A stretch of 64,000 nt of DNA from Dendrophyllia cribrosa (lineage: Eukaryota > Cnidaria > Anthozoa > Scleractinia > Dendrophylliidae). The notes below the pieces were generated by a model. The model saw nothing but the letters and a program-made list of their open reading frames with translations. It was not told where the DNA came from and ran no database searches. The DNA lies in the NCBI GenBank assembly GCA_024195265.1, contig JAJLRJ010000008.1:29669937-29733936 (forward strand), in the 5' to 3' direction. Shown here in pieces: positions 34,061-45,000 of the stretch; position 1 is the stretch's first letter; the number at the start of each line of letters is the position of its first letter. A program made the translations under genes and the position numbers.

Positions 34061-34815
34061 GAAATACTATAACGTACAATTAAGTAATGGTCGTAGTAAG
34101 AAGTGGGCAACCTAACGGCAGGGAATGCGGTAGACTTGCACACAAGTCGACTGCGATGAGAGAGCGACGAAGTCGCGAGAAGCGAGCGACGAAGTAACGA
34201 AAAAACGAAAAACGGACTTTGAGAAAGTCTAGGAATGCAGAAATGTGTTAATTGTGATATTGTTGAAACCGTCCACCTCATTGGCTAAAACGTGAAAATC
34301 TACCATAACTTAACCAGGTATTGCATTTATTTCTCTCTAGTTTACTAATTGATTCCCTTTTAGTGAAAACTATTCTGAGTTTAAACGCAACCAAAATTCT
34401 ATGTGGGAAACATGTAAAATTATAATCCTTTCTTGGCCATTGTTTTGGAGTTTCACGATTGGATGAAATCTTGTAGCACAAAAGAAACATCACTTTAAAA
34501 TAAAGTTCCAGTACATTCTATTTAAAAAAACATGTTGTCCATAGGCTGATGCATTCTCAGTAAAAAAACCTAAACCATCTTATGTGGGGAAAGCAAAATA
34601 TCGCGGAACAATAGAGCATTGCCTACTTCTTACACGCATTGTTACTTAAACACTAAAAACATTAAACGCAGCCAAACAAAGATCTGTTTTCAGTTTACTG
34701 TCATTTTAATTCATCAATCACAGAACCTCATGCCAATTCTAAAGGCGATAGATCACGCAACACGCCTGTATTATTCACAGAGATATTAAACAACCTATTC
34801 ACAAGCACTTTAACA
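34061..34815. other. Unassigned segment between recombinase and RNase H pieces
   Basis: No coding match seen. It may be decayed element sequence or another insertion. Confidence 0.3.
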
Positions 34816-35308
34816 CTAAGAGCAATCTAGTCGTAAAGCCAGAACCCTGAAACTCGGGTTCGCTGAAAATACAGTCTTGCATTCATTACACGGAAATGAC
34901 TGACCTCTACCCGGATCAAAAACTGGACAAATCCCTGGTAGGATCAAACATTCTTTCACAAAGCGCTTCACTGCGCGATTTGTAGGATTCACAAAAGGCC
35001 AAAAATAAGAAGAAGACCATTTTGGAATAACCAACGTTCCAGTGCCTTTACAAGCGATCAAATGCCTGACAGTACGCACAACAAGCGAAACTGGCGGACA
35101 AAGCCAATTAAACGTCACTTGACCAGTCCCGGGTACAGGCGTCAATGGCCTCTGAATCCGGATCCCAAAACCTGGAATTTAATCTTGCAATCTGAGCATT
35201 GTAAAAGGAAGAAAAACGAACAACCGTATGAGGACCCCAATGGGAGTCAACGAAGCGGAAAAGAGCAGGATTCAACGACCAATCATCCAAGTCTATGACT
35301 CTGCTTAA

Positions 35309-35851
35309 AGTGTATATGACAGATATTTTTTTATTTGCTTGTTGGAATCTACATGGCGTTCTGATAAGAAAGTCGAAAAATGTTTTCGATATCGATTTTT
35401 CTTGTCCGTAATTTAGCCGTCTAAAGACGTGAAATTTCACTTCCGGTGGGTTACAAAACCGCGCAAGAAAAAAGACTGGAAATAGTCCGCTGTGACGTCA
35501 ATGCAAGAATGCCGGTGTCGCGGTTTCTCAGTTCCTCCGTTTTTTGGTGCGTGTTGCTACAACCATAGACAACACACCTCAATAGAACCATGTTTCTTCC
35601 TCAGGGCGCATCAAAAAATGTGAGGAACCGAGAAACTGCGACACCGGCATTCTTGTATTGACGTCACAGCGGACTATTTCCAGTCTTTCTTCTTGCGCGG
35701 TTTTGTAAGCCACCGGAAGTGAAATTTCCTGTCTTTAGACGGCTAAAAAACGGAAAAGAAAATCGATATCTAAAAAACTCTTTTCGATTTTCTTATCAGA
35801 ACGCCATGAAGATTCCATCAAGCAAATAAAAAAATATCTGTCATATACACT
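35309..35851. mobile_element. Foldback TTAA MITE (543 bp) inside RNase H
   Basis: Termini AGTGTATATGACAGAT in inverted orientation are flanked by TTAA at 35305-35308 and 35852-35855. The two halves are near-complementary over roughly 210-250 bp each, so the element is almost one long hairpin. No ORF. Confidence 0.8.
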
Positions 35852-35855
35852 TTAA

Positions 35856-36379
35856 AGTGCACATGAAGTGAAATTTCACTACCGTTTTGTTTTAGGGTTT
35901 TATGTTGTTTATATCATCTTTATTCCATTTTCAGTCGTTTTGCTCTTTTGCGCGAAGAGAATCCACTATTTTTAGCGGTTTGAAAACTCCCGCGGAGCCT
36001 GAAATTTGCGACATTTTAAGCGCGGCCAAACAGGTACAAACAATGTATTTGTGGCGTCATTCGATCACAACAAAACCTGACGGAGAAGGGGACGAACCGG
36101 GGGCTAAAATACGCATCGCTTTCAAACATATTTAATCAAAAGAATCCTTCCACAAGTTGCTTAAACTCCAATGTAAAACATGTGACACGCTCAGTTGTAA
36201 GCACACTAATGACGTCACTATAACCCAGGTTCTTGCAGTCTATATGCCCAACTTGCGTCGCTTGTTAAAATATGTTCCTGCCACTTCAAGTGACTTATTT
36301 ACCCATCAAAATAATTTTTAAAACACCTATTTTCAGATTATCGAAAAAAGTGGTTGTGAAATTTCACTTCATGTGCACT
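35856..36379. mobile_element. TTAA MITE (524 bp) stacked on the previous one
   Basis: Termini AGTGCACATGAAGTGAAATT are inverted and flanked by TTAA at 35852-35855 and 36380-36383. The left TTAA is the right TTAA of the neighbouring MITE. Same terminus family as the element at 53971-55876. Confidence 0.8.
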
Positions 36380-37691
36380 TTAAAAAAATCTCCTTTCTCG
36401 TTCTGCCATCTCGGCTAGGTAGCCACTCCATCTCTATGGCAATGTCAAAAGACATACAAACTTCAAAAATGCTAACTGCAATACCCTGCAAATCAGATTT
36501 GGGGCTCCCCGCTGAAACAAATTCTACAAGTATTCTGACTCTCGGAAAACCACTAAACTTTTCGATGTGGCAATAACCTTGAAAATGATTGCAAAATAAA
36601 AAACATGGCTTTAAGCTACCTAAATGTGGAACCTGGGCTGCATCAAACGCGTTCCAATTCCCACAACTTACATGGGACCCCATAAGGGCGGAATAATCAT
36701 CAAAGCCAGTATCACTGGCATCGCTATAAACAACTGCTGTAGCAGAAAACTTTCTCTTAATGGCATATCCAATAAATGCATCAATATGCTGCAACCAAAA
36801 TTTTAATTCTTGAGACAGCTGTTCGGAGACAAAAATATGATCAACAAGCAATAACAAAATACATTGGTCTTGTAAACAATCTAGAAATAGGCCCTATTGC
36901 GATAGTCATTGAAACAAGAAAACCTGAAATCTGGGCTATATACTTTACAGGAACCCTTTCAGACCCTAGTACATTGCGAATTGCCCGTTTGAGCTTCTCA
37001 ATTTTGTGCGAAGGTACTTGAAAAATCATTCGAATAGTGTCAATAATACAACCAAGCCTCTGACCTATCTGTTGGGGCTCCCACTTGCTCTTATAGCCTC
37101 GTTACATTTCAGCCCAGAGTGATCGAGAACCCTCCTCTCTGAACAAACCTAGCAGCAGTTTCGCGCCAATCTTATATAGACCTATATATGGCACCCGAAA
37201 TCACATCGTCAATGGAAACGAGGGAAACATGTCCCATAGATCGCCAACGTGTTGCTAACGGGCAGTTTAGTAAATTAGTATCAGGCCGAGAACAAGCCAA
37301 AAGGTAAAACTTTAAAGGTAAAATACCTCCTTGTACCATTAGAAAATCAGTGGCAGCTGAACCCGAGCCGACTGAGCTGCTGACGATGCTTAACAATGCT
37401 AAGGTGATGATACCCACTTTCTAAATCAAATATAAAGAAAAAAAAAAAATTCTGAATGTGTCATAAGATCTTCATAATTAAAACGTGTATGCTCAAAAGA
37501 ATTAACATAACGCAAATCTAAAACAAGCCTCAATTTTTCCCTTTCGCTACAGTCAAAGGGTTAACAACATGAGGAGGGAAATTATGCTCCTCACCGCTTG
37601 CTTAGTAGGTCATTGATGGCCTCCTCAACAAAACTAAGACGCTTCATTGCGGAAAGGTTATTATTTAAGAAAACTGACTCCATAAAGGATT

Positions 37692-38740
37692 TTAAAGGGA
37701 GAGCATAACCAAAAGTAACAATATTTTAAACAAACAAAGGGGCCGACTGTGTCGAAAGCCAAAAGGACCTACAACGGTACAGTCTCCCACTCCTGATGAG
37801 GGCAACCCCGCTTGATATTCATAATCTCTGTGATAGACAGACCCAAAAGTACCTACAACGGTACAGTCTCCCACTCCTGATGAGGGCAACCCCGCTTGAT
37901 ATTCATAATCTCTGTGATAGACAGAGCCAAAAGTACACTTATCTGATTCCTCCTGCTGATCCAGCTTAACCTTGAGGCTTTGAGACATTCTGACCGCAGC
38001 CAAACTGGAAGCTCGCCTTCTGAGAGCACTTCGCCTGTAAGTCAGTGGCCAAACTTGCTGCACGTATAACAGGGACCCAAACAGGAACTCTGTTGGAAGT
38101 ATACGACGGGATCGGAACGTTGACGCAGAACCTGTCGCTACATGGAAAATTCTTGCGGATGTAGGCCTCTTTCTATTCCTGTCCTTTTGTTTCTTCTCCG
38201 CTCTCCTTTCGGGACGATAAATCCGTTCATCTGACGCGAGCTCGTCCGCCTCGTACTGATTAACAGTTTCTCAAGTTTTATTCGGTGAAGAACAAGGTCC
38301 GTACCTTTTTATAGCATCTTGAGCTTTGTCAATCCGATTTGGGGCAAGCGCGTCGAAGGCAGACTCGAATTTTTCCAGTACCTTGACGCTGTGGTCGAAT
38401 TGATTTCCTGGTTAAACCTGCTTGGCCTCGATTTTTAACCGCTTACTGGGATGGTTAACTGCCAAAGCCTCTGTGCAACCTAACGCCAACCGCTTTCTGA
38501 AAACGTCTAGGCGATCATCCACGGCCTTCACCAAGGACGACGAAACTGACAACAACGACTTATCGACGATTGCCTTGATCACGGAGTTGGACACCATAGA
38601 AGGAACGGAAGAACCAGTAAAGGCAGGGCGAGGTGATTCCAGTTCAATACCTTGAAATTCGGCGGTTGATCCTTGCACAGTCATGGAAAGATATAGAAGC
38701 CAAATTTGACTACCGTAAATCGTCAGTGTAACGACCAAAA
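37692..38740 (-). pseudogene. Gag-like region of the Ngaro-like element
   Basis: Minus-strand pieces include SLVKAVDDRLDVFRKRLAL, then FDHSVKVLEKFESAFDALAP and a basic stretch near 38190-38240 (IYRPKRRAEKKQK). Position upstream of the RT suggests a gag-like ORF, although no family motif is decisive. It contains an 81-bp in-frame tandem duplication at about 37763-37924 (unit with SVYHRDYEYQAGLPSSGVGD). A stop near 38275 interrupts it. Confidence 0.5.
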
Positions 38741-38939
38741 ACTGACCGGCATGCTAAACAACCTGTTATTTATACACATATTTCCACGCGCATAGTTAAT
38801 GCACGTGCATGCACATAACTTACATCGGCATAAAACATGCCTACATTCAACGGATAACAAACATCGTAATTAACAGCTCTAACAATAACAAACAGAAATC
38901 AATTCTCTTCTAACGCGATGCAACCGAAGAGAATTTCCA

Positions 38940-39330
38940 AGGAATGTGCGGCGCCAAAGGGTATTTGGGTTTTGGGTTTGGTCTGAAATTGGGTATCGAT
39001 TTTGACCATTTTTGGTCTGAAATAGGGTATGTTTGTGCACTCTGGTCTGGAATTGGGTATGGTTTAGAATTCATTGCTTGAGAAGTGTGGTTGATTATAA
39101 TTAATATTGGCAATTTGAAGCCCTTTCCTGCCGCAGCAGTTCCTGGGTCCCGGGCCAGCATGCGATCATGTACAAGAGTGCACATGCTGGTCTGAAATAG
39201 GGTATCAAATTTTGGATCAGGTCTGGAATAGCGTATGGAAAATCACATATTTTGGTCTGAAATAGGGTAAGGATTTCAAGAAGCGCGCCGCACACCACCA
39301 CCCAAATTTTAGGGGAATACCCCCTCCGGG
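38940..39330. repeat. TTTGGTCTGAAATAGGGTA minisatellite-like block
   Basis: Six or so degenerate copies of TTTGGTCTGAAATAGGGTA at uneven spacing. The reverse complement occurs at 17504-17640. The block ends in GGGGGAATACCCCC-like GC-rich sequence near 39312-39330. Confidence 0.6.
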
Positions 39331-39331
39331 G

Positions 39332-39535
39332 CTCAAACCTCCTCGCCTGAAAGTTCAGGAGACGCGAACTCGGAGGTCTTTGAAATACCGAATTTATTGT
39401 CGAAAGCTGACTTCATTCTTACAAGGCTAGAAACTATGCATGAAAAGCTTCAGAACATTAATTCAGCAGTGTCAAAACTGGAGAGTAAATTTAACAAATT
39501 GGAAGATAGTTCAGAAGTTTGAAAATGTACAAAAG
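39332..39535 (+). pseudogene. Possible LINE ORF1 coiled-coil fragment
   Basis: A frame reads SPESSGDANSEVFEIPNLLS, KADFILTRLETMHEKLQNIN, SAVSKLESKFNKLEDSSEV and then a stop. Heptad-like leucines suggest the coiled coil found in LINE ORF1 proteins. Short and unproven. Confidence 0.35.
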
Positions 39536-39658
39536 ACCACGGGGGCACTGTTAAACGACCAAACGTCACACCACGCGTGTCACACTGCGCGCCTGGGCTG
39601 CCAATATGGCCGAACAACGTCGTGTGAAGTGAAGCTTATTAATATGCATGCCAGCTAA

Positions 39659-39908
39659 GAGCGGTTTTCATTCGAGTGTCGAAAGTTCCCGTATCCTTTG
39701 GTTTTGCATTACTATATATTGTGATTGGCTAAAAAAATCTCGCGCCACTTTCTCAACCAATCAAAACCAATTGTAGCTTGCTTGTGCACGTTTTCCCGCC
39801 ACATGTATTTGCCGTGTCCTGATTGGTTCATTAGCTTGACTGCATCTGCTGTTATTGGCCAGGGTGATCACTTTGGTTTTAGTTTTACCACACTCAATTG
39901 AAAATCGC
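39659..39908. mobile_element. MITE, AGAGCGGTTTTCA family, copy 1
   Basis: Ends AGAGCGGTTTTCATTCGAGT and ACACTCAATTGAAAATCGC are imperfect inverted repeats. The interior is rich in ATTGGTT/AACCAATCA words. A second copy lies at 41768-42007. Confidence 0.55.
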
Positions 39909-39909
39909 A

Positions 39910-41189
39910 CTATATAGTGAGAAAGACCGCTGAAAATAGCTAATACCGAGGTCAGGCGTTTATTAAACGGAGGTACTTTTTCATCATTATTCATGATCAC
40001 ATTTTACATTTTTTTTCTAAATTCCTGATTCAAAAGCTAAATTGATCAAAATGTTCGTCAGTAATATCTTGATGAATACAAGAAAAAGAACTGTCAAAAA
40101 GAATACATGTATATCAGTCAATAAACTGTAACAAAATTTTAACCAAAGTGATGTTCTCTGACCTTGAGACTTTTGTCTGTCTTTCCATATAAACTATCAC
40201 CTCAGATAAAGAAACGATGGAGCGATCCCCTGTATGATAAAGATGACAAACTTTACATCTCGATAAAGATGTCTGACAAAAAAATCCAGCAAAATAGAGA
40301 CTGCAGAGTGACTGCTGTTAATTTTTTTTCTTTTCTTTTGTTTTTCCATTCATATCAAAATGACAGTTGTCATTAATAAACTATTTTGACAAAAACAAAG
40401 AATATGGAAGGTATCGTTAGGTGAAATGGCCGCTGCAGTTTATTTCAACTTATGAACTACATTATTTCATGGCATACATTACGAGATTGTTTTAGTGGGC
40501 AAATGTTATCGGCCTTTGGCCGGGAACAAGAAAATTGTCCGTAATAACACACTAACCCTACGCTAGACGGTTCACTACTTTGGGTTAATTTAGTGACAAT
40601 TAGGAATTACCTACAACTGTCTACATTTTTATTCTTAATTTGTTGGTACTAACAAGCCGTTCTACGGAGATTATTATTTAATTCTAGCATTAAATTATAT
40701 GGTGTAAATTGCTAAATGTGTTGAAAATTCACCAGATCTATCAACTCAGTCATCTAAAAAGGATTTTGGTTCTTGTCTGGAACATTGCTCTTTTAGTGAA
40801 AGTATTAATTTTCAATTCAGCAGACTTTGCAAGGTGTTTGAGTAGTTCAAAAAATGAAGGTCGGCGAACCGTTGAGAAAACTAATAACCTTCTGAAGGTA
40901 ACTCTAAAATCTACTGGTATACCATTTTAAGGTAACAACAACAACAACAACAACGTTTACAGTACTTAGAAGTACATGTGTCTTTCAAAACCTCCACTTT
41001 GATCGCACATTTTACAAATTTGGTCGGACATCCGCCATTATGGATTATTTTCCTGACACACAATCATTAGCACATACGACGTGCTCTACGTTTTGCGATT
41101 AGCAATGCATTTTAGGATTTGGATCAGACAGTATCCGATAACCGACTTTTGATTCCAGAACTGGAGGCCAGTTGTTATACTATCAGTCA
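39910..41189. other. Intergenic, no feature recognised
   Basis: AT-rich with a short (CAA)n run near 40937-40955. No supported gene. Confidence 0.35.
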
Positions 41190-41197
41190 CTGCATAT

Positions 41198-41607
41198 CCC
41201 GGGGGGGAGGGGGTACTCCCTATAATGGGCTATACGGGGATGCTCCGCCCGAAAGGGGTACCTTTTTTAGGCTGGAGGCATATGAAAGGGTCGGGATTTC
41301 ACGAGTTGAAGTATGAAAGGGTAGGGATTTCACGAAGAATAGGAAAGGGTAGCGAAAACACGAGTTGAAGTATAGAAAACGTAGGGAAAACTGTGATTTA
41401 AGTGTTATAAAAAGCAGCTTTCAAAATATATCGAACAGACGCACGTAAAGGCTATATGAAAGGGGTACCATTTTCAATGAAAGGTATATGAAAGGGGTAT
41501 CTTTTCTGTCAAAAACGGTATATGAAAGGGTAAAGGTTTGGACCTCGGGGCGGAGCATCCCCGTACAAACTTTTGTTGAGTACCTCCCCCCCTCTCCCCC
41601 CCCCGGG
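41198..41607. mobile_element. 410-bp TIR element with 8-bp duplication and internal TGAAAGGGTA units
   Basis: Inverted ends CCCGGGGGGG...GGTACTC with GGGGATGCTCCGCCC inside are flanked by CTGCATAT at 41190-41197 and 41608-41615. Eight-base duplications suggest hAT. The interior is built from about ten variants of TATGAAAGGGTA. The G-run plus GGTACTC start recurs at 17471 and 19708. Confidence 0.75.
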
Positions 41608-41767
41608 CTGCATATAACAGAAACTGGGTCCAACCTCCGATCGTATGCCTGTTACTACGTTTGTGGATTTACCTAGCCTTTAGAAAAGTTAAAGAAAACA
41701 CACGAGTTTCACATATAGGGATTAAATTGTATTACAGCAACTATAGTTATTGATTTTACAGAATTAG

Positions 41768-42007
41768 AGCGGTTTTCAGTTGACTGTCGTAAAACCAAAA
41801 CCAAAGTAATTACTCTGGTCAATCGCAATCAGAACTCGAGGTAAATACATGTAGCGCCAATCACGGGAAAACACGTATGAGCAAGTCACTGGTGATTGGT
41901 TTTACTCCTGATTGGTTGAGGAAGTGGCGCTAGATTTTTTAGCCAATTGCAATTACAAAACCAAAGCAACTGCGGAATTACTTTCGACAGTCAATTGAAA
42001 ACCGCTC
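41768..42007. mobile_element. MITE, GAGCGGTTTTCAGTTGACTG family, abutting MVP 3' end
   Basis: Inverted ends GAGCGGTTTTCAGTTGACTG and CAGTCAATTGAAAACCGCTC. Internal TGATTGGTT words resemble copy 1. It ends only 14 bp beyond the MVP stop codon, so any longer MVP 3' UTR lies in it. Confidence 0.7.
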
Positions 42008-42020
42008 AAAGGAGTCCAGG

Positions 42021-42026
42021 TTTATT
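42021..42026 (-). terminator. AATAAA poly(A) signal overlapping the MVP stop codon
   Basis: On the minus strand the last codons read TAC GAA TAA AC, so AATAAA contains the stop. No other AATAAA or ATTAAA was found on the minus strand in the next 400 bp. If used, the 3' UTR would be extremely short. Confidence 0.4.
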
Positions 42027-45000
42027 CGTAAGTTGGCTGTTGAAGGGCGCCGATCAGACCCTGAGCAGTGCTAAACAAGTTGATAGGCGAGCTACCATCT
42101 GTAATCAGTGTGGACTTCAGACCCAACGACTGCAGCAGTTTGACCTACAGCACAACAACAAAAAACGCGTGTTAAGAACACAAACAATGAAAAGAACGAG
42201 TTCAGAGTAAATTAATATCATAACCAGCGCGACCAAACAGCGAGTTACAGCATCGCATTGCACAACAGCCTTGAATTTACATGAAGCTAATACAGCGCGT
42301 CTTACGTATTTCACGGCAGAACAGGATGTTAAATCTAAAGTTGCAGTATTAAGGACGTTCGCGCTAATTGTTTATGCGCATCCTTACTGCGCACGCAATT
42401 CATGTCGCAACGCCATGCTACGTCATGCACGAGCGCGCGCGCAAGAGAAGAAATCTAAGCACATAAAGGACTGGTAGCCGATGCGTCAACTTTGCTTAGA
42501 TTTAATTCGCTTGGATGGTCGGTGACCCCCAATTTTTTTTTGATAGATAATTTTCTTTGCTACTTCTCGACAGATTATGAAAAAATGAACAAAAAATCAA
42601 TGTAGGAAGTTTAATTTTTTTCCATTTTTCTACCCGCGCGACATCGAATCCTGCCAATTTGCGGCTGTCAGAGTTTGCAAATACTGTAGTTTAAAGATGA
42701 AATTTGCTTTAAGGAACGTCACCAGTTGAATGAATTTGCTGAACAGACCTACTCGCATAAAATTTGGGGAAAAAAGTTGTATTTTGGAGATTTATTTGCA
42801 ATATTTTTAGACTAACAGACATTGGGGTCTCATCCCGTAAGGAGACCAATTTTTCAAAATTAGGGTCGCCTTTTAGATGATCTTATCTCGGAAACGAAGT
42901 CGGTGACCCCCTCATTTTTTTGCATTTCTGATACGAGTAACTCATTGCCTAACTGCAGCAAAAGTTTTATAAAAAAATCAATGTTAGAAGATTTTCGCGC
43001 GAACGTCCTTAAGCCGCTGCTTTAAATGCACTTGCGGAGGCGCGGAGGCGCGGTGGTGTAGTGGCTTGCGTGTTGGACTTCAGATCAAATGGTCCATGGT
43101 TCAAGGCCTGGTCTCGGCCGTCGTGTTGTATTCTTAGATAAGAAACTTTACTCCACATTGTCTCTCTCCTGGTGGTAACCCTGCGATGGACTAGCATCCC
43201 ATCCAGGGGGGAGTAGCATACTCCTAGTTGCTTCATGCCAAACAAACCGAGTCAAGCTCCCGCTGTGTGGGCCACCTGTGACTCGTGTGCGCCTTCCCTT
43301 CCCTTCCCTTCCCTACCATACATAAACTTATTCTACCATGGTTACCTGCATCTCCGGCCCAGCAGTGGCGATTGCCTGTATAGTATCAGCACCAATAGAT
43401 GACACCATGTTCTGAAATTTATCTGTCTCAATGGCTGCCATTTCTTTGGCCTTGGATACATCCAGACTGTCTTGTTCTGATTGGTACTTCAGTTCTGCTT
43501 CTCGTGTTTTGCTTAGACGCAGCAGTGAAGATTCCTTACAGGAGCGAAAAATAAAAACAAACAGTATCACCAGAAAGTACTAATAAAGTGCTTTTATCTA
43601 AATGGTCCGCACACTTTAGGATTTCATACACAGACTCGAAAGTTAGAATCACCTTGTACAGTATAATAAACAGTACCACAGGAAGGAACTGATCAGTAGC
43701 TTTCACTTAAATGGTCACACTTTAGGACTTCATCAACAGACTCGAAAGTTAGAACCATCTTGTGCTGCATAATAAACAGCACCACAGGAAAGTACTGCTC
43801 AATAGCATTCATTTGAATGGTCACTGACTTTAGGATTTCATCCACAGACACAAAAGTTAGAATCACCTTGTACATCATAACAAACAGTACCACAGGAAAC
43901 TACTGTTCCATAGGATTTCCTTTGCAGACTCACAAGGCGTAGCAAACGCGAAGATACTTTCGATACGATCGCAACCCGCTCTAGTACTTAGTGTAACAAC
44001 AAGATAGCACGACTTACCGCTTCAATCTTAGCAGCTTCTGCTTTCAGCTTGGCCTGTTGTACCGCAGCTTCTCCTTCAATCCTCGCCGCCTCTGCCCTGG
44101 ACTGTGCTTCAGCCTTAGCTTGACCTGTTGACTCCACTGCTGCGCTCAGAGCCTGCAACTCTAGCAACTCCTTCCTTGCGCGTTCGGCCTCAGCCTCGTC
44201 TGTGATCTTTTGCCTCTCCAGGCGACCCTTGGCTTCTTGCTCTAGCCGCTCTGCTTCATGCCTGAAAAAGACAAAAGATTTAGAAGTAGAAAACATTAGA
44301 GAAAACAAAAACACCTGGACCAACCAAATGGTTTCTGACCACTTCACTCTTCCCGGACATTCATTGAACGATTCGTAACAGCATCTGTGAAGCTAAACAA
44401 GGCTATTAAATTTCCAGAGGGAAGACAGCTACAATCACATTACTTTCAGAAAAAACAGTACCTCAAATGAAATTACTACACAAAACGACAAAATTTGAAA
44501 CACTTTTCAATTACAAATCAACAATATTATTTACCGATGTTAATTAAAAAATTCTTTGTCCATTTTTGTGAAATTTTTTACCAAGTTGTTCTGTTTTTGG
44601 TAGAAAGGTATTTTTTCCGCTTTATACTTATTTTTAATTTCAAAATAAAGCCAGCATTGTTTGGAAGAACATGCTTCTTTCTGCAATCCCATGGATATAA
44701 TGTGGCTTAGTGAGTGTGACATAAAAAGGTTATAATATGTCTTGCAGATTAAGAGTTATAGGCTGTTTTGAGAAGGTAAATCAAAGGGCTCTTGAGAGCC
44801 ATCTCGTGAATACGAAACAATGTAAGGTTAAGTCCACAGATCGGAGGGCAACGAAAGTGAATGCAAAAAGATACGTGCCAGGGGATAGGATATGGGAAGC
44901 CAACGGAAGGTCGAAAAAAAGACAATATGAAGCGAGATTCTCGAGCCACGAAGGCGATGGGAAGATGGAGAAATTGGAAAAGATTTTGCCACATTTCAAA

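Larger units (their letters stand above)
34816..37690 (-). pseudogene. RT-RNase H polyprotein of the Ngaro-like element, broken
   Basis: From the N side: AMKRLSFVEEAINDLL, HVVNPLTVAKGK, LRLVLDLRYVNSFEHTRFNY, RPLATRWRSMGHVSLVSIDD (the YLDD catalytic site changed to SIDD), WEPQQIGQRLGCIIDTIRM, KYIAQISGFLVSMTIAIGPI, SRLFTRPMY. RNase H follows with ELKFWLQHIDAFIGYAIKRK, AVVYSDASDTGFDDYSALMG and MEWLPSRDGR. The frame is cut at 36383/35305 by two TTAA MITEs and resumes as SRVIDLDDWSLNPALF, HWGPHTVVRFSSFYNAQIAR, VSLVVRTVRHLIACKGTGTL. Several frameshifts and the altered active site make it non-functional. Confidence 0.8.
31626..38938 (-). mobile_element. Ngaro/DIRS-like tyrosine-recombinase retrotransposon, decayed
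   Basis: Read on the minus strand the order is gag-like region, RT, RNase H, tyrosine recombinase. Split direct repeats match the Ngaro plan: A1 38938-38700; after the ORFs B1 33026-32929, A2 32928-32010 and B2 31725-31626. A1/A2 share TTTGACTAC.GTA.ATCGTCAG, TTTATACACAT.CTTCCACGCG and CAGAAATCAATTCTCTTC. B1/B2 share CAAATCATGACGCGGACAAC. A2 is broken by two LINE-derived pieces, and a 284-bp segment (31726-32009) between A2 and B2 is unexplained. Frameshifts and insertions show the element is dead. Confidence 0.75.

Noticed and set aside
43099..43109. Functional tRNA gene suggested by box A and box B
   Set aside because: No complete acceptor or anticodon stem. The conserved downstream body and simple tail identify a SINE.
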